DNA from: JANWKQ01 sp964624635
GTDB taxonomy: Bacteria; Bacteroidota; Bacteroidia; CAIKAF01
DNA: 64,000 nucleotides
Direction: 5' to 3'
NCBI GenBank assembly: GCA_964624635.1
Contig: CAZUXM010000010.1
Coordinates: 3,530-67,529 of the forward strand
Position numbers and translations under genes: made by a program. The notes below the pieces were generated by a model that saw only the letters and a list, made by a program, of their open reading frames with translations, was not told the origin of the DNA and ran no database searches. Of the stretch, positions 52,800-60,795 are shown one piece after another (the stretch's first letter is position 1; each line of letters starts with the position of its first letter).

Positions 52800-53747
52800 T
52801 TAGAAATAATTAAAATATCGTGGTGATAAATAGTTTTTATTCTTTTTGGCAATGTCAAACTGCAACATAACCTCATGACTACCATACTGATTAAATCGCA
52901 AGTCATTATAAGCAAAATCAAAGGCATACCCTATTGTAAACATATCCGCAAATGTGTAAGAAAGATTCAATCCTGCAGATTCATTAAAACGGTACATTCC
53001 ACCAATCCAAAGTTTCTCGAACAACAAAAAGCTGGCGTTCAAATCAAAGGTAAGTGGGGCATTGGGTGTAATTTTGATTAAAGTGGCAGGTTTAAATTTA
53101 ACTACACTATTCAGGTTAAATACGTACCCCCCCATAATATAAAAATGTCGGGCTGATCTTGAGTTGCCTGAAACAGCAGGATTATTTAAATTATTTTCCA
53201 GGATACGTGGAACCGAGAATCCTACATAATGTCTTTGCCCATAATAATATATTCCTCCTCCAAAATTACCCACAGTAGTTGAATAATTAATCGCTGATGG
53301 GTCTGTTGGATCATCAATGACCATACTGGAAGTATTCATTTGCCAGATATCCACCCCCCCATTGATGCCAAATGCTAAGCGATGATTTTTTCTGTTTAAA
53401 CGAATAGAATAGGCAAAATCGGCATAAATAGAAGTCCTGTTTCTTGCACCTACCATATCGTTTACCACATTTAATCCTAATCCAATATTTTGTCGTGCAA
53501 TAGGAGCATGTACCGAAAGGAACTGTGTCATGGGAGCTCCATTAATTCCCACCCATTGAAAACGACCAATAGCAGTAATGTTCATGGTACCCCTGCTACC
53601 TGCATAAGCAGGATTAAAGTTAAGTACATTGTATTGATAAAGTGAGTTCTGTTCTTCTTGCTGAGCTGATAAATTCAACCATGAAATAACAGATATACAG
53701 AGTAATGCGCCCGATTTAAAAAGTGCTTTTTGTAAAAAATTTTTCAT
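52800..53747 (-). CDS. PorP/SprF-family outer membrane protein
   Basis: 315 residues with signal peptide (about 1-28). The family start QQEEQNSLYQYNVLNFNPAYAGSRG (key residues Y-x-x-N-x-x-x-x-N-P-A-Y-A-G-S, about 29-53), then alternating amphipathic strands of an outer-membrane barrel and YFNYF at the C-terminus, a typical barrel ending. In gliding flavobacteria SprF partners the adhesin SprB; PorP is a T9SS component. Here it forms an operon with the PorE-like gene. Which secreted client it serves is unknown. Confidence 0.9.
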   Translation of the reverse strand: MKNFLQKALFKSGALLCISVISWLNLSAQQEEQNSLYQYNVLNFNPAYAGSRGTMNITAIGRFQWVGINGAPMTQFLSVHAPIARQNIGLGLNVVNDMVGARNRTSIYADFAYSIRLNRKNHRLAFGINGGVDIWQMNTSSMVIDDPTDPSAINYSTTVGNFGGGIYYYGQRHYVGFSVPRILENNLNNPAVSGNSRSARHFYIMGGYVFNLNSVVKFKPATLIKITPNAPLTFDLNASFLLFEKLWIGGMYRFNESAGLNLSYTFADMFTIGYAFDFAYNDLRFNQYGSHEVMLQFDIAKKNKNYLSPRYFNYF

Positions 53748-53831
53748 TCAACTTAGGAGTTTGGCAATATCCTTGATATCGTAACTTACAATATTATTAA
53801 TTTTTGTTGAAAACATCAAACCAGTGCCTCA

Positions 53832-53862
53832 TTTGGTATAAATGTAGTTTCTTATATCTTTG
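53832..53862 (+). promoter_or_regulatory. Promoter for the 53916 gene
   Basis: TTTG (53832-53835), 19-bp spacer, TATCTTTG (53855-53862): an excellent Bacteroidota promoter, 53 bp before the ATG. Confidence 0.7.
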
Positions 53863-53915
53863 ACGCCGGACTAAATTTGCTTATTTATTAACGTTGTCCT
53901 ATTGAATTTTATCTT

Positions 53916-55535
53916 ATGAAATTTAACCTTTTCGTTGCTAGTGCTTTATTTGTGGTTTCAGGCCTCATGGCTAATGCTCAGTTGGCTGAAGTAAGCTGGG
54001 GGGATCCCACTAAGCTTGACCCAAAAATGATAAACACAGGAATCTTCTCGGATGAGAAAGACTATTTATATTCTACCAGGACCGGCCCTGCAGAATATGG
54101 ATTTAGTTCTATTTTTATTGATAAAGTAGATAAAAAACAGCTTGCTACTGAGTCATCTTTTGAGATTTATAACCCTACCATGTATTCAACTGATGGTAAG
54201 ACCCAAAGGGCGTTTCAGTTTAACGAGGTGGTACATACTCAAGACGGTGGGTTTTTAGTGTTCTTTACCGAACCTGATTACATCAAATATACATTTACCT
54301 CCCACTGTCAAAAATTTGATAAAGACGGTAAAAAAGTAGGATCATTAGTCCAGTTACAGATTTTTCAGGGTCATGAAAAAACAGTGATTGGTCGTTTCAT
54401 TGTTATTCGTTCACCCCTAAATGATGGGTTTTTCTTAATGTATTCTCGTCCATTCATTCAATATGATAACGAATATCTTGTATTTGATTTTTATGATTAT
54501 AACCTGGAGAAAAAATGGGAAAGAAAACAAAAATTCCCCCTCAACGGTAAAGAATTTGAACCACGTCAATACAAAACCAATATTGAAGACAGTACTTTGT
54601 ATTTAGTAGTCCGCGTGTTGGAAGAAACGGAAGAAGAAAGAGCTAAAAAGGGTAATTCAAAAATCAATTACTCATTCTCTCTTTTAGATTTTAAATTTGA
54701 TCCGAATGATACCAATACTACATTTAACAGTACTCCTATACATTTGCCTAAAAAGTATATTTCAGATATCTCTTTTGAAGTAACCAATCATGAATTGGTG
54801 TTTGCCGGTTTCTTCGCTGATAAAAAAACCATGGAGGCAAATGGTGCTTTTTGTATTGTAATGGAAGAATACAGCAAAAAAGTTCGTTCAACCAATCATG
54901 TTGATTTTGAAAAGGGCTTTGGAGATAAATTCCTTGATCATCCAAGTGATAAATACGGAAAAATTGCCATGGGAAGAGGAGACGGAATTCGCGACTTTCA
55001 ATTAAAAGACCTTCAAATTGCTAATGACGGATCTATTTATGTAATAGCAGAAAACGTTTTTGCAGCTTTTAAAGCAGGTAAAGTAAGAGGGTTTACAGAG
55101 ATTGTTTATTCTCCATATTACAACAACGTTGTAGTTACTAAAATTGGTAATGACAGAAAGGTAAGTTGGATTACTCCGGTAATTAAACGTCAGGTACAAC
55201 CTACCTTTACCACCAATGAATTTTCAGGGTTTTCATTATCATATACCTATGCTATTTACAATGACAAGGTGGTGATTATTTATAATGATTTGGCACAAAA
55301 TGTAAAAGCACTATCACCAATGGATATTAAATATGTTAGCTCTGCAAAAGGTACCGTACCTGTATTGGCAACCATTAACAGCAAAGGAGAGGTATCAAGA
55401 GATATATTTTTAGATGGAGAAGATCAGAAAGTGGTGCTTTGCCCAAAAACCTCCGTAGTAGAAAATAAAAACACTATTTACATATATACTATCCTTGACA
55501 AAGTTCAACGTTGGGGTGTGTTTAAATTCTATTAG
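53916..55535 (+). CDS. Large exported protein, unknown (paralog of 22958)
   Basis: 539 residues with a signal peptide (MKFNLFVASALFVVSGLMANAQ). No lipobox, sorting domain or membrane segment after that. Repeated strand-turn patterns suggest a propeller-like beta fold. The part near 425-500 (VVIIYNDLAQNVKA, LATINSKGEVSRDIFL) aligns by eye with the same place in the 522-aa protein at 22958. It has its own promoter and terminator, so is monocistronic. Function unknown. Confidence 0.78.
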   Translation: MKFNLFVASALFVVSGLMANAQLAEVSWGDPTKLDPKMINTGIFSDEKDYLYSTRTGPAEYGFSSIFIDKVDKKQLATESSFEIYNPTMYSTDGKTQRAFQFNEVVHTQDGGFLVFFTEPDYIKYTFTSHCQKFDKDGKKVGSLVQLQIFQGHEKTVIGRFIVIRSPLNDGFFLMYSRPFIQYDNEYLVFDFYDYNLEKKWERKQKFPLNGKEFEPRQYKTNIEDSTLYLVVRVLEETEEERAKKGNSKINYSFSLLDFKFDPNDTNTTFNSTPIHLPKKYISDISFEVTNHELVFAGFFADKKTMEANGAFCIVMEEYSKKVRSTNHVDFEKGFGDKFLDHPSDKYGKIAMGRGDGIRDFQLKDLQIANDGSIYVIAENVFAAFKAGKVRGFTEIVYSPYYNNVVVTKIGNDRKVSWITPVIKRQVQPTFTTNEFSGFSLSYTYAIYNDKVVIIYNDLAQNVKALSPMDIKYVSSAKGTVPVLATINSKGEVSRDIFLDGEDQKVVLCPKTSVVENKNTIYIYTILDKVQRWGVFKFY

Positions 55536-55554
55536 TATTTCTAGAATAGAAAAT

Positions 55555-55587
55555 AAAAAACCCAAACAAAATTGTTTGGGTTTTTTA
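55555..55587. terminator. Bidirectional terminator between convergent genes
   Basis: AAAAAACCCAAACAA pairs with TTGTTTGGGTTTTTT around an AA/TT centre, with A/T runs on both sides. It serves the + gene ending at 55535 and the - gene ending at 55596. Confidence 0.9.
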
Positions 55588-55595
55588 TTTGTTTC

Positions 55596-56474
55596 TTATC
55601 TAAATCTCTTCTGTGATTCTTCTCTATATTCTTTTACTGATAAGCCAGTGTATTGTTTAAAGAATTTACTAAAGTGAGCAGGATCATCAAAATTTAACTG
55701 ATAAGCAATTTCTTTACTCATCAAGTCTGTATTAAACAATAATCGTTTTGCCTCAAGAATAATTCTTTCACGAATAATATCACTGGCATGTTTGGCCGAA
55801 TAATGAGTGCATTCATTGTTCAACACCTTTAAACTGGTATTTAATGCCTCAGCATATTGACCGGGCATATGCCATTCGCGGAACTTTTCCTCGAGTATTT
55901 TTTTGAATTTCGAAAACAATCTCCCTTCTGAAATATTGTTGAGGTCATCTTTTTGAATACCCTTTTGCAAATAGTATTTATAGAGAATGATGTATATATA
56001 TGATCTGATGGCCGGAGTACAATCTAAATTACATCCATTAATTTCATTATTAATGTGATCAATAAGGTTGTAGATTTTATAAAACTCAACAGGATTTAAT
56101 ACAATCGTTTCTGCTGTGTCTTTATGAGCCCCTAGTTTATTGATGAGGTCGATTAAATCCTGAGATGGTAAAACAAAGTTTTCTGTAAAAGTCACAACCT
56201 TCCCTTTTGAATCCTGGCTGCGGTTTACCTTATGAATTTGACCAGGAAAAACAATATGTACACATCCGGGTTGAATAGAGTATGGGGTAAAGTCAATCAA
56301 ATGTTCACCTGTACCCTGTTCAAATAAAAAGATTTCATAATAATTATGCCGATGGGCCGTATTGGTGGGATAGCCGGTAGTATAATCAAGGCTTTCAATT
56401 TTAAAAGGCATCCCTAGGGTGTCAGCATCATCAAAATGATGTACAGGAATAATGGGGTCTGTTGTTGTACTCAT
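55596..56474 (-). CDS. AraC-family transcriptional regulator
   Basis: 292 residues. An N-terminal cupin-like sensor (about 15-100, YEIFLFEQGTGEHLIDF, CVHIVFPGQIHKV) and a C-terminal double helix-turn-helix (about 190-290, LKVLNNECTHYSAKHASDII, IAYQLNFDDPAHFSKFFKQY, GLSVKEYREE). Ligand and targets cannot be told from the sequence. It is transcribed toward the shared terminator; the next gene on this strand is 51 bp upstream. Confidence 0.92.
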   Translation of the reverse strand: MSTTTDPIIPVHHFDDADTLGMPFKIESLDYTTGYPTNTAHRHNYYEIFLFEQGTGEHLIDFTPYSIQPGCVHIVFPGQIHKVNRSQDSKGKVVTFTENFVLPSQDLIDLINKLGAHKDTAETIVLNPVEFYKIYNLIDHINNEINGCNLDCTPAIRSYIYIILYKYYLQKGIQKDDLNNISEGRLFSKFKKILEEKFREWHMPGQYAEALNTSLKVLNNECTHYSAKHASDIIRERIILEAKRLLFNTDLMSKEIAYQLNFDDPAHFSKFFKQYTGLSVKEYREESQKRFR

Positions 56475-56525
56475 ACGTCGTGGGCTGTTTTATACAACGA
56501 ATATATGTATAAAAATGTATAATTC

Positions 56526-56951
56526 CTACTCGTAAAAAACACGTCGTCCGAACCAATTCCCTAATAATGAGCAAAATACGATTATCACTAGTGTGGCCTT
56601 TGAGAAAAAATTATACAATAAAAAGTCCAGCCAATTGTCTTTTCCTACCCCAATATATGGATGAATAAGAAACGGAATCAATAACCATAGGTTATTTACA
56701 ACGGCTAATAACCTTAATTTTTTTAATGGAATCCCTGTATAACTCCAGAAGTAACTGGCAATAGAGGCGGATAAAGTAACCAAAGTAATAGTCCCCATTA
56801 ATACCAATGCAATTCCTTGATTCAATTCCTGAATATTACTGAACCACGGGTATAAAAAGGCACCAATGACCACCACCACCAAATTTGATACAATCATTCC
56901 TGAGGCAATGTATTTTTTTGAATGATTGATTGTATTACTCTTATTTTCCAT
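56526..56951 (-). CDS. Four-helix membrane protein, unknown
   Basis: 141 residues with four hydrophobic segments (about 13-35, 45-68, 80-98 and 113-133). Charged short loops and the C-terminal FGRRVFYE. No recognised family. It starts 32 bp after the 117-aa gene on the same strand and probably shares its transcript. Confidence 0.7.
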   Translation of the reverse strand: MENKSNTINHSKKYIASGMIVSNLVVVVIGAFLYPWFSNIQELNQGIALVLMGTITLVTLSASIASYFWSYTGIPLKKLRLLAVVNNLWLLIPFLIHPYIGVGKDNWLDFLLYNFFSKATLVIIVFCSLLGNWFGRRVFYE

Positions 56952-56983
56952 TGTGCTTATAACCTCACTTCGTTCAGTTCAAA

Positions 56984-57337
56984 TTAATAGGGTACAAAAA
57001 TAAATCCGGCCTCCGATTCAGAAGCCACTACAAACAAACACATAAATTCCTTCACCGGTTTATATTGAGTAATAAAAAATCGGGCTTTATCTACCTGTAT
57101 AATGCCGGCCTTGATTAGGTCTTCAGCAGTACTGGCGTAAACAGACCATGTAGTGAGCAATTCTTCTTTATCAAGTATCAACTCTCCTATAGGAAATGCT
57201 TCTTTTGACGCAATAAACACTGGATAATCAGATACGCCTTCGCCTACAATGGAGGTGGAGGCCTCCATGATAGGCTCTTTATAAATTTCAAGATCCTTTT
57301 GTAAACTATCTAAATATGCAGGCTTTTCGTTACTCAT
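56984..57337 (-). CDS. Cytoplasmic 117-aa protein, unknown
   Basis: 117 residues without signal peptide. Mixed alpha/beta, with YPVFIASKEAFPIGELILDK, LLTTWSVYASTAEDLIKAGI and VKEFMCLFVVASESEAGFIF. It looks like a compact conserved domain, but I do not recognise a named family. It has an unusually good promoter overlapped by a TGTACA palindrome, so it is probably regulated. The membrane protein at 56526 follows in the same direction. Confidence 0.7.
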   Translation of the reverse strand: MSNEKPAYLDSLQKDLEIYKEPIMEASTSIVGEGVSDYPVFIASKEAFPIGELILDKEELLTTWSVYASTAEDLIKAGIIQVDKARFFITQYKPVKEFMCLFVVASESEAGFIFVPY

Positions 57338-57351
57338 AATAAAACTTACAG

Positions 57352-57389
57352 CAAAAGTAGAGATAATTTACTGCTGTACAAAATGTACA
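57352..57389 (-). promoter_or_regulatory. Promoter with overlapping TGTACA palindrome
   Basis: On the minus strand TTTTG (complement of 57379-57383), 19-bp spacer, TACTTTTG (complement of 57352-57359). TGTACA-AAA-TGTACA (57375-57389), a perfect inverted repeat, covers the -33 element: an operator-like arrangement for the gene starting at 57337. Confidence 0.65.
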
Positions 57390-57431
57390 ATTATTAAAAA
57401 ATATTATTTATAAAACTAATATATATACGCA

Positions 57432-58199
57432 TCAAAAATTAGCCAGCGAGTTATGCCCTGCTTTAAGGAGAATTTCATTGGCTAATTTACTAGCCCCTAT
57501 TCTCATTAATTGAGGTGTTAACCATTCAGACCCTAACTCTTCATCAACAATTTTACAATACTCTGTTGCTTGATCAACATTACCTACCCCACCAGAAATT
57601 TTTATTCCTCTTTTCAGACCCGTTTCTTTATAGAAATCTCTGATCGCTCCACATATTGCACGTGCTGCATGAGGTGTAGCCCCCACCGATGATTTACCGG
57701 TTGATGTTTTTACAAAATCAGCCCCTACGTGCAGAGCTAATGTTGACGCCCCGTAGATATTCTGATCTGTTTCTAGCTCACCGGTTTCAATGATTACCTT
57801 TAGTGTTCTACCGGCGCAAATCTCCTTCAATAATTTTATTTCCACTCCACAATCTTCTAATTTTCCCGAAAGAAACAATCCTCTGTTAATGACCATATCA
57901 ATTTCTGTAGCCCCCTTTTCAATAGCGGCATGTGTCTCCAACATTTTTACCTGAGTAAGGGTTTGTCCTGTAGGAAATCCACCCGAAACAGCAGCGAATT
58001 CGATAGGCAAAGTACGGGCATTTTCTTTTAAAACTTGCACCCAATTGGGGTAAACACAAATAGATGCAGGTAAAAAGACTTCACCACTTTGTTCATATAC
58101 CATTCGAACTTGTCGTGCTAATCCTATGATTTTAACCTCATCGTCTTTAGGGTCTAAGGTGGTAATATCAAGTAATGAATATAGTTGGTGTAATTGCAT
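57432..58199 (-). CDS. deoC: Deoxyribose-phosphate aldolase
   Basis: Splits 2-deoxyribose-5-phosphate to glyceraldehyde-3-phosphate and acetaldehyde in nucleoside catabolism. 255 residues. Schiff-base Lys164 (DFVKTSTGKS), Asp101 in EIDMVINRG and the relay Lys in RGIKISGGVG fit the E. coli enzyme (Lys167, Asp102, Lys201). No other deo genes are adjacent. Confidence 0.97.
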   Translation of the reverse strand: MQLHQLYSLLDITTLDPKDDEVKIIGLARQVRMVYEQSGEVFLPASICVYPNWVQVLKENARTLPIEFAAVSGGFPTGQTLTQVKMLETHAAIEKGATEIDMVINRGLFLSGKLEDCGVEIKLLKEICAGRTLKVIIETGELETDQNIYGASTLALHVGADFVKTSTGKSSVGATPHAARAICGAIRDFYKETGLKRGIKISGGVGNVDQATEYCKIVDEELGSEWLTPQLMRIGASKLANEILLKAGHNSLANF

Positions 58200-58292
58200 G
58201 GATTTACATATAAGGCTGTGATGAATACAAATAACGAAATTTTATGTATTGAAAAATGATAAATCACGTTAAAGATTCCTTAACGTATATAT

Positions 58293-58319
58293 TGTAAATG
58301 TCCATATTGCTACCTTTGT
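58293..58319 (+). promoter_or_regulatory. Promoter for the TonB-dependent receptor
   Basis: TTG (58293-58295), 16-bp spacer, TACCTTTG (58312-58319), 6 bp before the ATG at 58326. The spacer is short for this class and the mRNA would be nearly leaderless. Confidence 0.55.
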
Positions 58320-58325
58320 TAGCTT

Positions 58326-60791
58326 ATGAAAAATGCCCTGGTTGTATTCATTGCCGGATTTGTTAGTATAGGCTCCATTTTTTCGCAAATGAATGGGGGG
58401 GGGAATATGCCCGAATTTACATTACAGGGAAAAGTAATTGACGCTACCAACAATAAACCTATTCCGTTTGTTACCGTTTATCTTAAACACTTAAAAGATT
58501 CTACTTATTTCTCCGGAGGTCTGGCTAATGATAGTGGTGAATTTATGATAGAACAACTTAGGCCCGGACCTTATCAGTTAAAAATTTCATTCATTGGTTA
58601 CAAAAATTATATTGATACTGTTTTTCTAAAGCCACCCGATTCTAAAAAAGATATAGGAACCGTTGCTTTAAGCCCCGAGGCTACGGATATGAATGAATAT
58701 ACTTTTTCCGAAGAGAAACCTGATTTTCAACTGGGCATTGACCGCAAAATATTTAATGTAGATAAAAACAATATTGTATCCGGTGGATCTGCTTTAGATG
58801 TAATGAAACAAGTGCCTACCGTAACTGTAGACGTAGATGGTAGTATTACCCTAAGGGGAAGTGGAAGTTTTGTAATTTTTATCAATGGTAAAACATCAGG
58901 AATTACTGCTGACAACAGAACACAAATTTTATCACAGATTCCAGCCAGTAACATCGAAAGAATTGAATTGATTACAAATCCTTCTGCAAAATTTGATGCC
59001 GAAGGAATGACCGGTATCATTAACATTGTTACTAAAAAAGCTTTGAGCGACGGTAAAAGCGGACAGGTGCAAATTGGTATTGGAACGGGTCATAAATATA
59101 ATGCATCAGGTAGTTTTAACATGAGGGTGAAAAACTTCAGTATGAGTCATACATTGGGATTTCGTTATAACCAAAACTGGGTGGAAGGATTTAATTTAAG
59201 AACCAATACCCCTGATAGTTTTCCTGCCTACTCTATCAATCAATATTCTACAGGGCTTAAAATAGGTATTTCTCCTACCATCTCGGGAAATTTTGATTGG
59301 TCATTAAAGAAAGATCAATCACTTTCCATTAATTACATGTTTAACTATAACCGAGGAATTACTCCTGATAGTGTAAAGTACCAATATCTCGATTCTGCCT
59401 CATGGATGACTCGTGATACCCGAAGAACCACCCTTGAATATGGTAACACTTATAGTGCCGACGGAGGTTTAAATTACACACGTAAGTTTAAAAAGGGCAA
59501 CGATATCTTTGTTTCAACCAATATTAATTATAATCATTTTCAGGAAGATGCTGCTTTTAACCAAAAAGAATTTACACTCCTCAATGAAACTGACACTAAT
59601 TACAATCCATTGTTACAAAACAACTATCGCAAAGAGGCTTCGTTGGTTTCAGTAACTCAGGTTGATTATACTCATCCTTTCAAAGAAAAATTCAAATTTG
59701 AAACGGGTGGTAAAGTTACTATCCGTAATTCAACCAATACATTAGTGGCCGACTCATTTGATTATGGCCTAGGAAGATTGGTCATTGATTCTTCTATCAC
59801 AAATACATTCCATTATCTGGAAAATGTAAATGCTGTATATGGAACATTTACTGCTAATTTCAAAAAATGGGGTTTTATGGCAGGTTTACGTATTGAGCAA
59901 ACCAATAGTTGGGGAACCCAGGAAATTACCAATCAAAGTTTTAGTAAACATTATGTTAACTTCTTCCCTTCGGTATTTATCAATTATAAAATCAATGATA
60001 AACATCAATTACAATTAGCGTATTCACGAAGAATTAATCGCCCCGGATTAGGACAGCTTAATCCATTTGCTGAATATGACGATCCCTTAAATATCAGAGT
60101 GGGTAATCCTAATTTGAATCCCGAAAACATTGATGCAGTCGAATTAAATTACAGCATGTCATTAAAGAACCACAATTTAATTGCTACAGCTTATTTTCGT
60201 CATGTAGATGGTGTTACACAACGTTTTAGATATCTTGATGGAGACGTTGCTGTTGTTACATTCTTAAATCTGGATAGAAGTATCAACTTCGGTGGTGAAT
60301 TTGTAATTCGTAACAATTGGTTTAAGTGGTGGAACATGACCACTAATTTTAATATTTTCAGGAATCAGGTAATTGGTACATCACCTACCGGAAACCTAGA
60401 GGCTACTAACTTTAGCTTTAGTATTCGTAATCAACAAACTTTTAAAATGGCAAAAGTAGCTGAGTTACAATTGTCATTCCACTATATGGCTCCTATGACT
60501 ATGCCACAAGGTTTAATGCGTGAAATGTGGAGTTTGGATGGCGCTATTAAGTTTGATTTATTCAAAAGCAGAGCCGCTTTAACTCTCAATGTATCAGATA
60601 TTTTTAATACCAGACGGTTTGCCATTTACTCATTCGACGATGATTTTTACGGTGATGTTTATCGTAAACGTGAATCAAGAATATTTACTGTTCAATTTAC
60701 CTGGAAATTTGGTGACATCAACGGTCAAAACAATAAAAAGAGAAACAATAACAACCAAGGTGGCGGTGGTGGAGATGATATGGGATTATAA
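58326..60791 (+). CDS. TonB-dependent receptor family outer membrane protein
   Basis: 821 residues. Signal peptide (1-21), a carboxypeptidase-regulatory-like domain (about 30-115, GKVIDATNNKPIPFVTVYLK), a plug domain (about 130-235, NVDKNNIVSGGSALDVMKQV, RIELITNPSAKFDAEGMTGI) and an OMP_b-brl_3-type 22-strand barrel. The tail after the last strand is Asn/Gly-rich (NNKKRNNNNQGGGGGDD), an unusual C-terminus for a barrel, where an aromatic residue is usual. No SusD is adjacent, so it is not a classical SusCD. It converges with the GH92 gene, 4 bp apart. Substrate unknown. Confidence 0.9.
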   Translation: MKNALVVFIAGFVSIGSIFSQMNGGGNMPEFTLQGKVIDATNNKPIPFVTVYLKHLKDSTYFSGGLANDSGEFMIEQLRPGPYQLKISFIGYKNYIDTVFLKPPDSKKDIGTVALSPEATDMNEYTFSEEKPDFQLGIDRKIFNVDKNNIVSGGSALDVMKQVPTVTVDVDGSITLRGSGSFVIFINGKTSGITADNRTQILSQIPASNIERIELITNPSAKFDAEGMTGIINIVTKKALSDGKSGQVQIGIGTGHKYNASGSFNMRVKNFSMSHTLGFRYNQNWVEGFNLRTNTPDSFPAYSINQYSTGLKIGISPTISGNFDWSLKKDQSLSINYMFNYNRGITPDSVKYQYLDSASWMTRDTRRTTLEYGNTYSADGGLNYTRKFKKGNDIFVSTNINYNHFQEDAAFNQKEFTLLNETDTNYNPLLQNNYRKEASLVSVTQVDYTHPFKEKFKFETGGKVTIRNSTNTLVADSFDYGLGRLVIDSSITNTFHYLENVNAVYGTFTANFKKWGFMAGLRIEQTNSWGTQEITNQSFSKHYVNFFPSVFINYKINDKHQLQLAYSRRINRPGLGQLNPFAEYDDPLNIRVGNPNLNPENIDAVELNYSMSLKNHNLIATAYFRHVDGVTQRFRYLDGDVAVVTFLNLDRSINFGGEFVIRNNWFKWWNMTTNFNIFRNQVIGTSPTGNLEATNFSFSIRNQQTFKMAKVAELQLSFHYMAPMTMPQGLMREMWSLDGAIKFDLFKSRAALTLNVSDIFNTRRFAIYSFDDDFYGDVYRKRESRIFTVQFTWKFGDINGQNNKKRNNNNQGGGGGDDMGL

Positions 60792-60795
60792 TATC

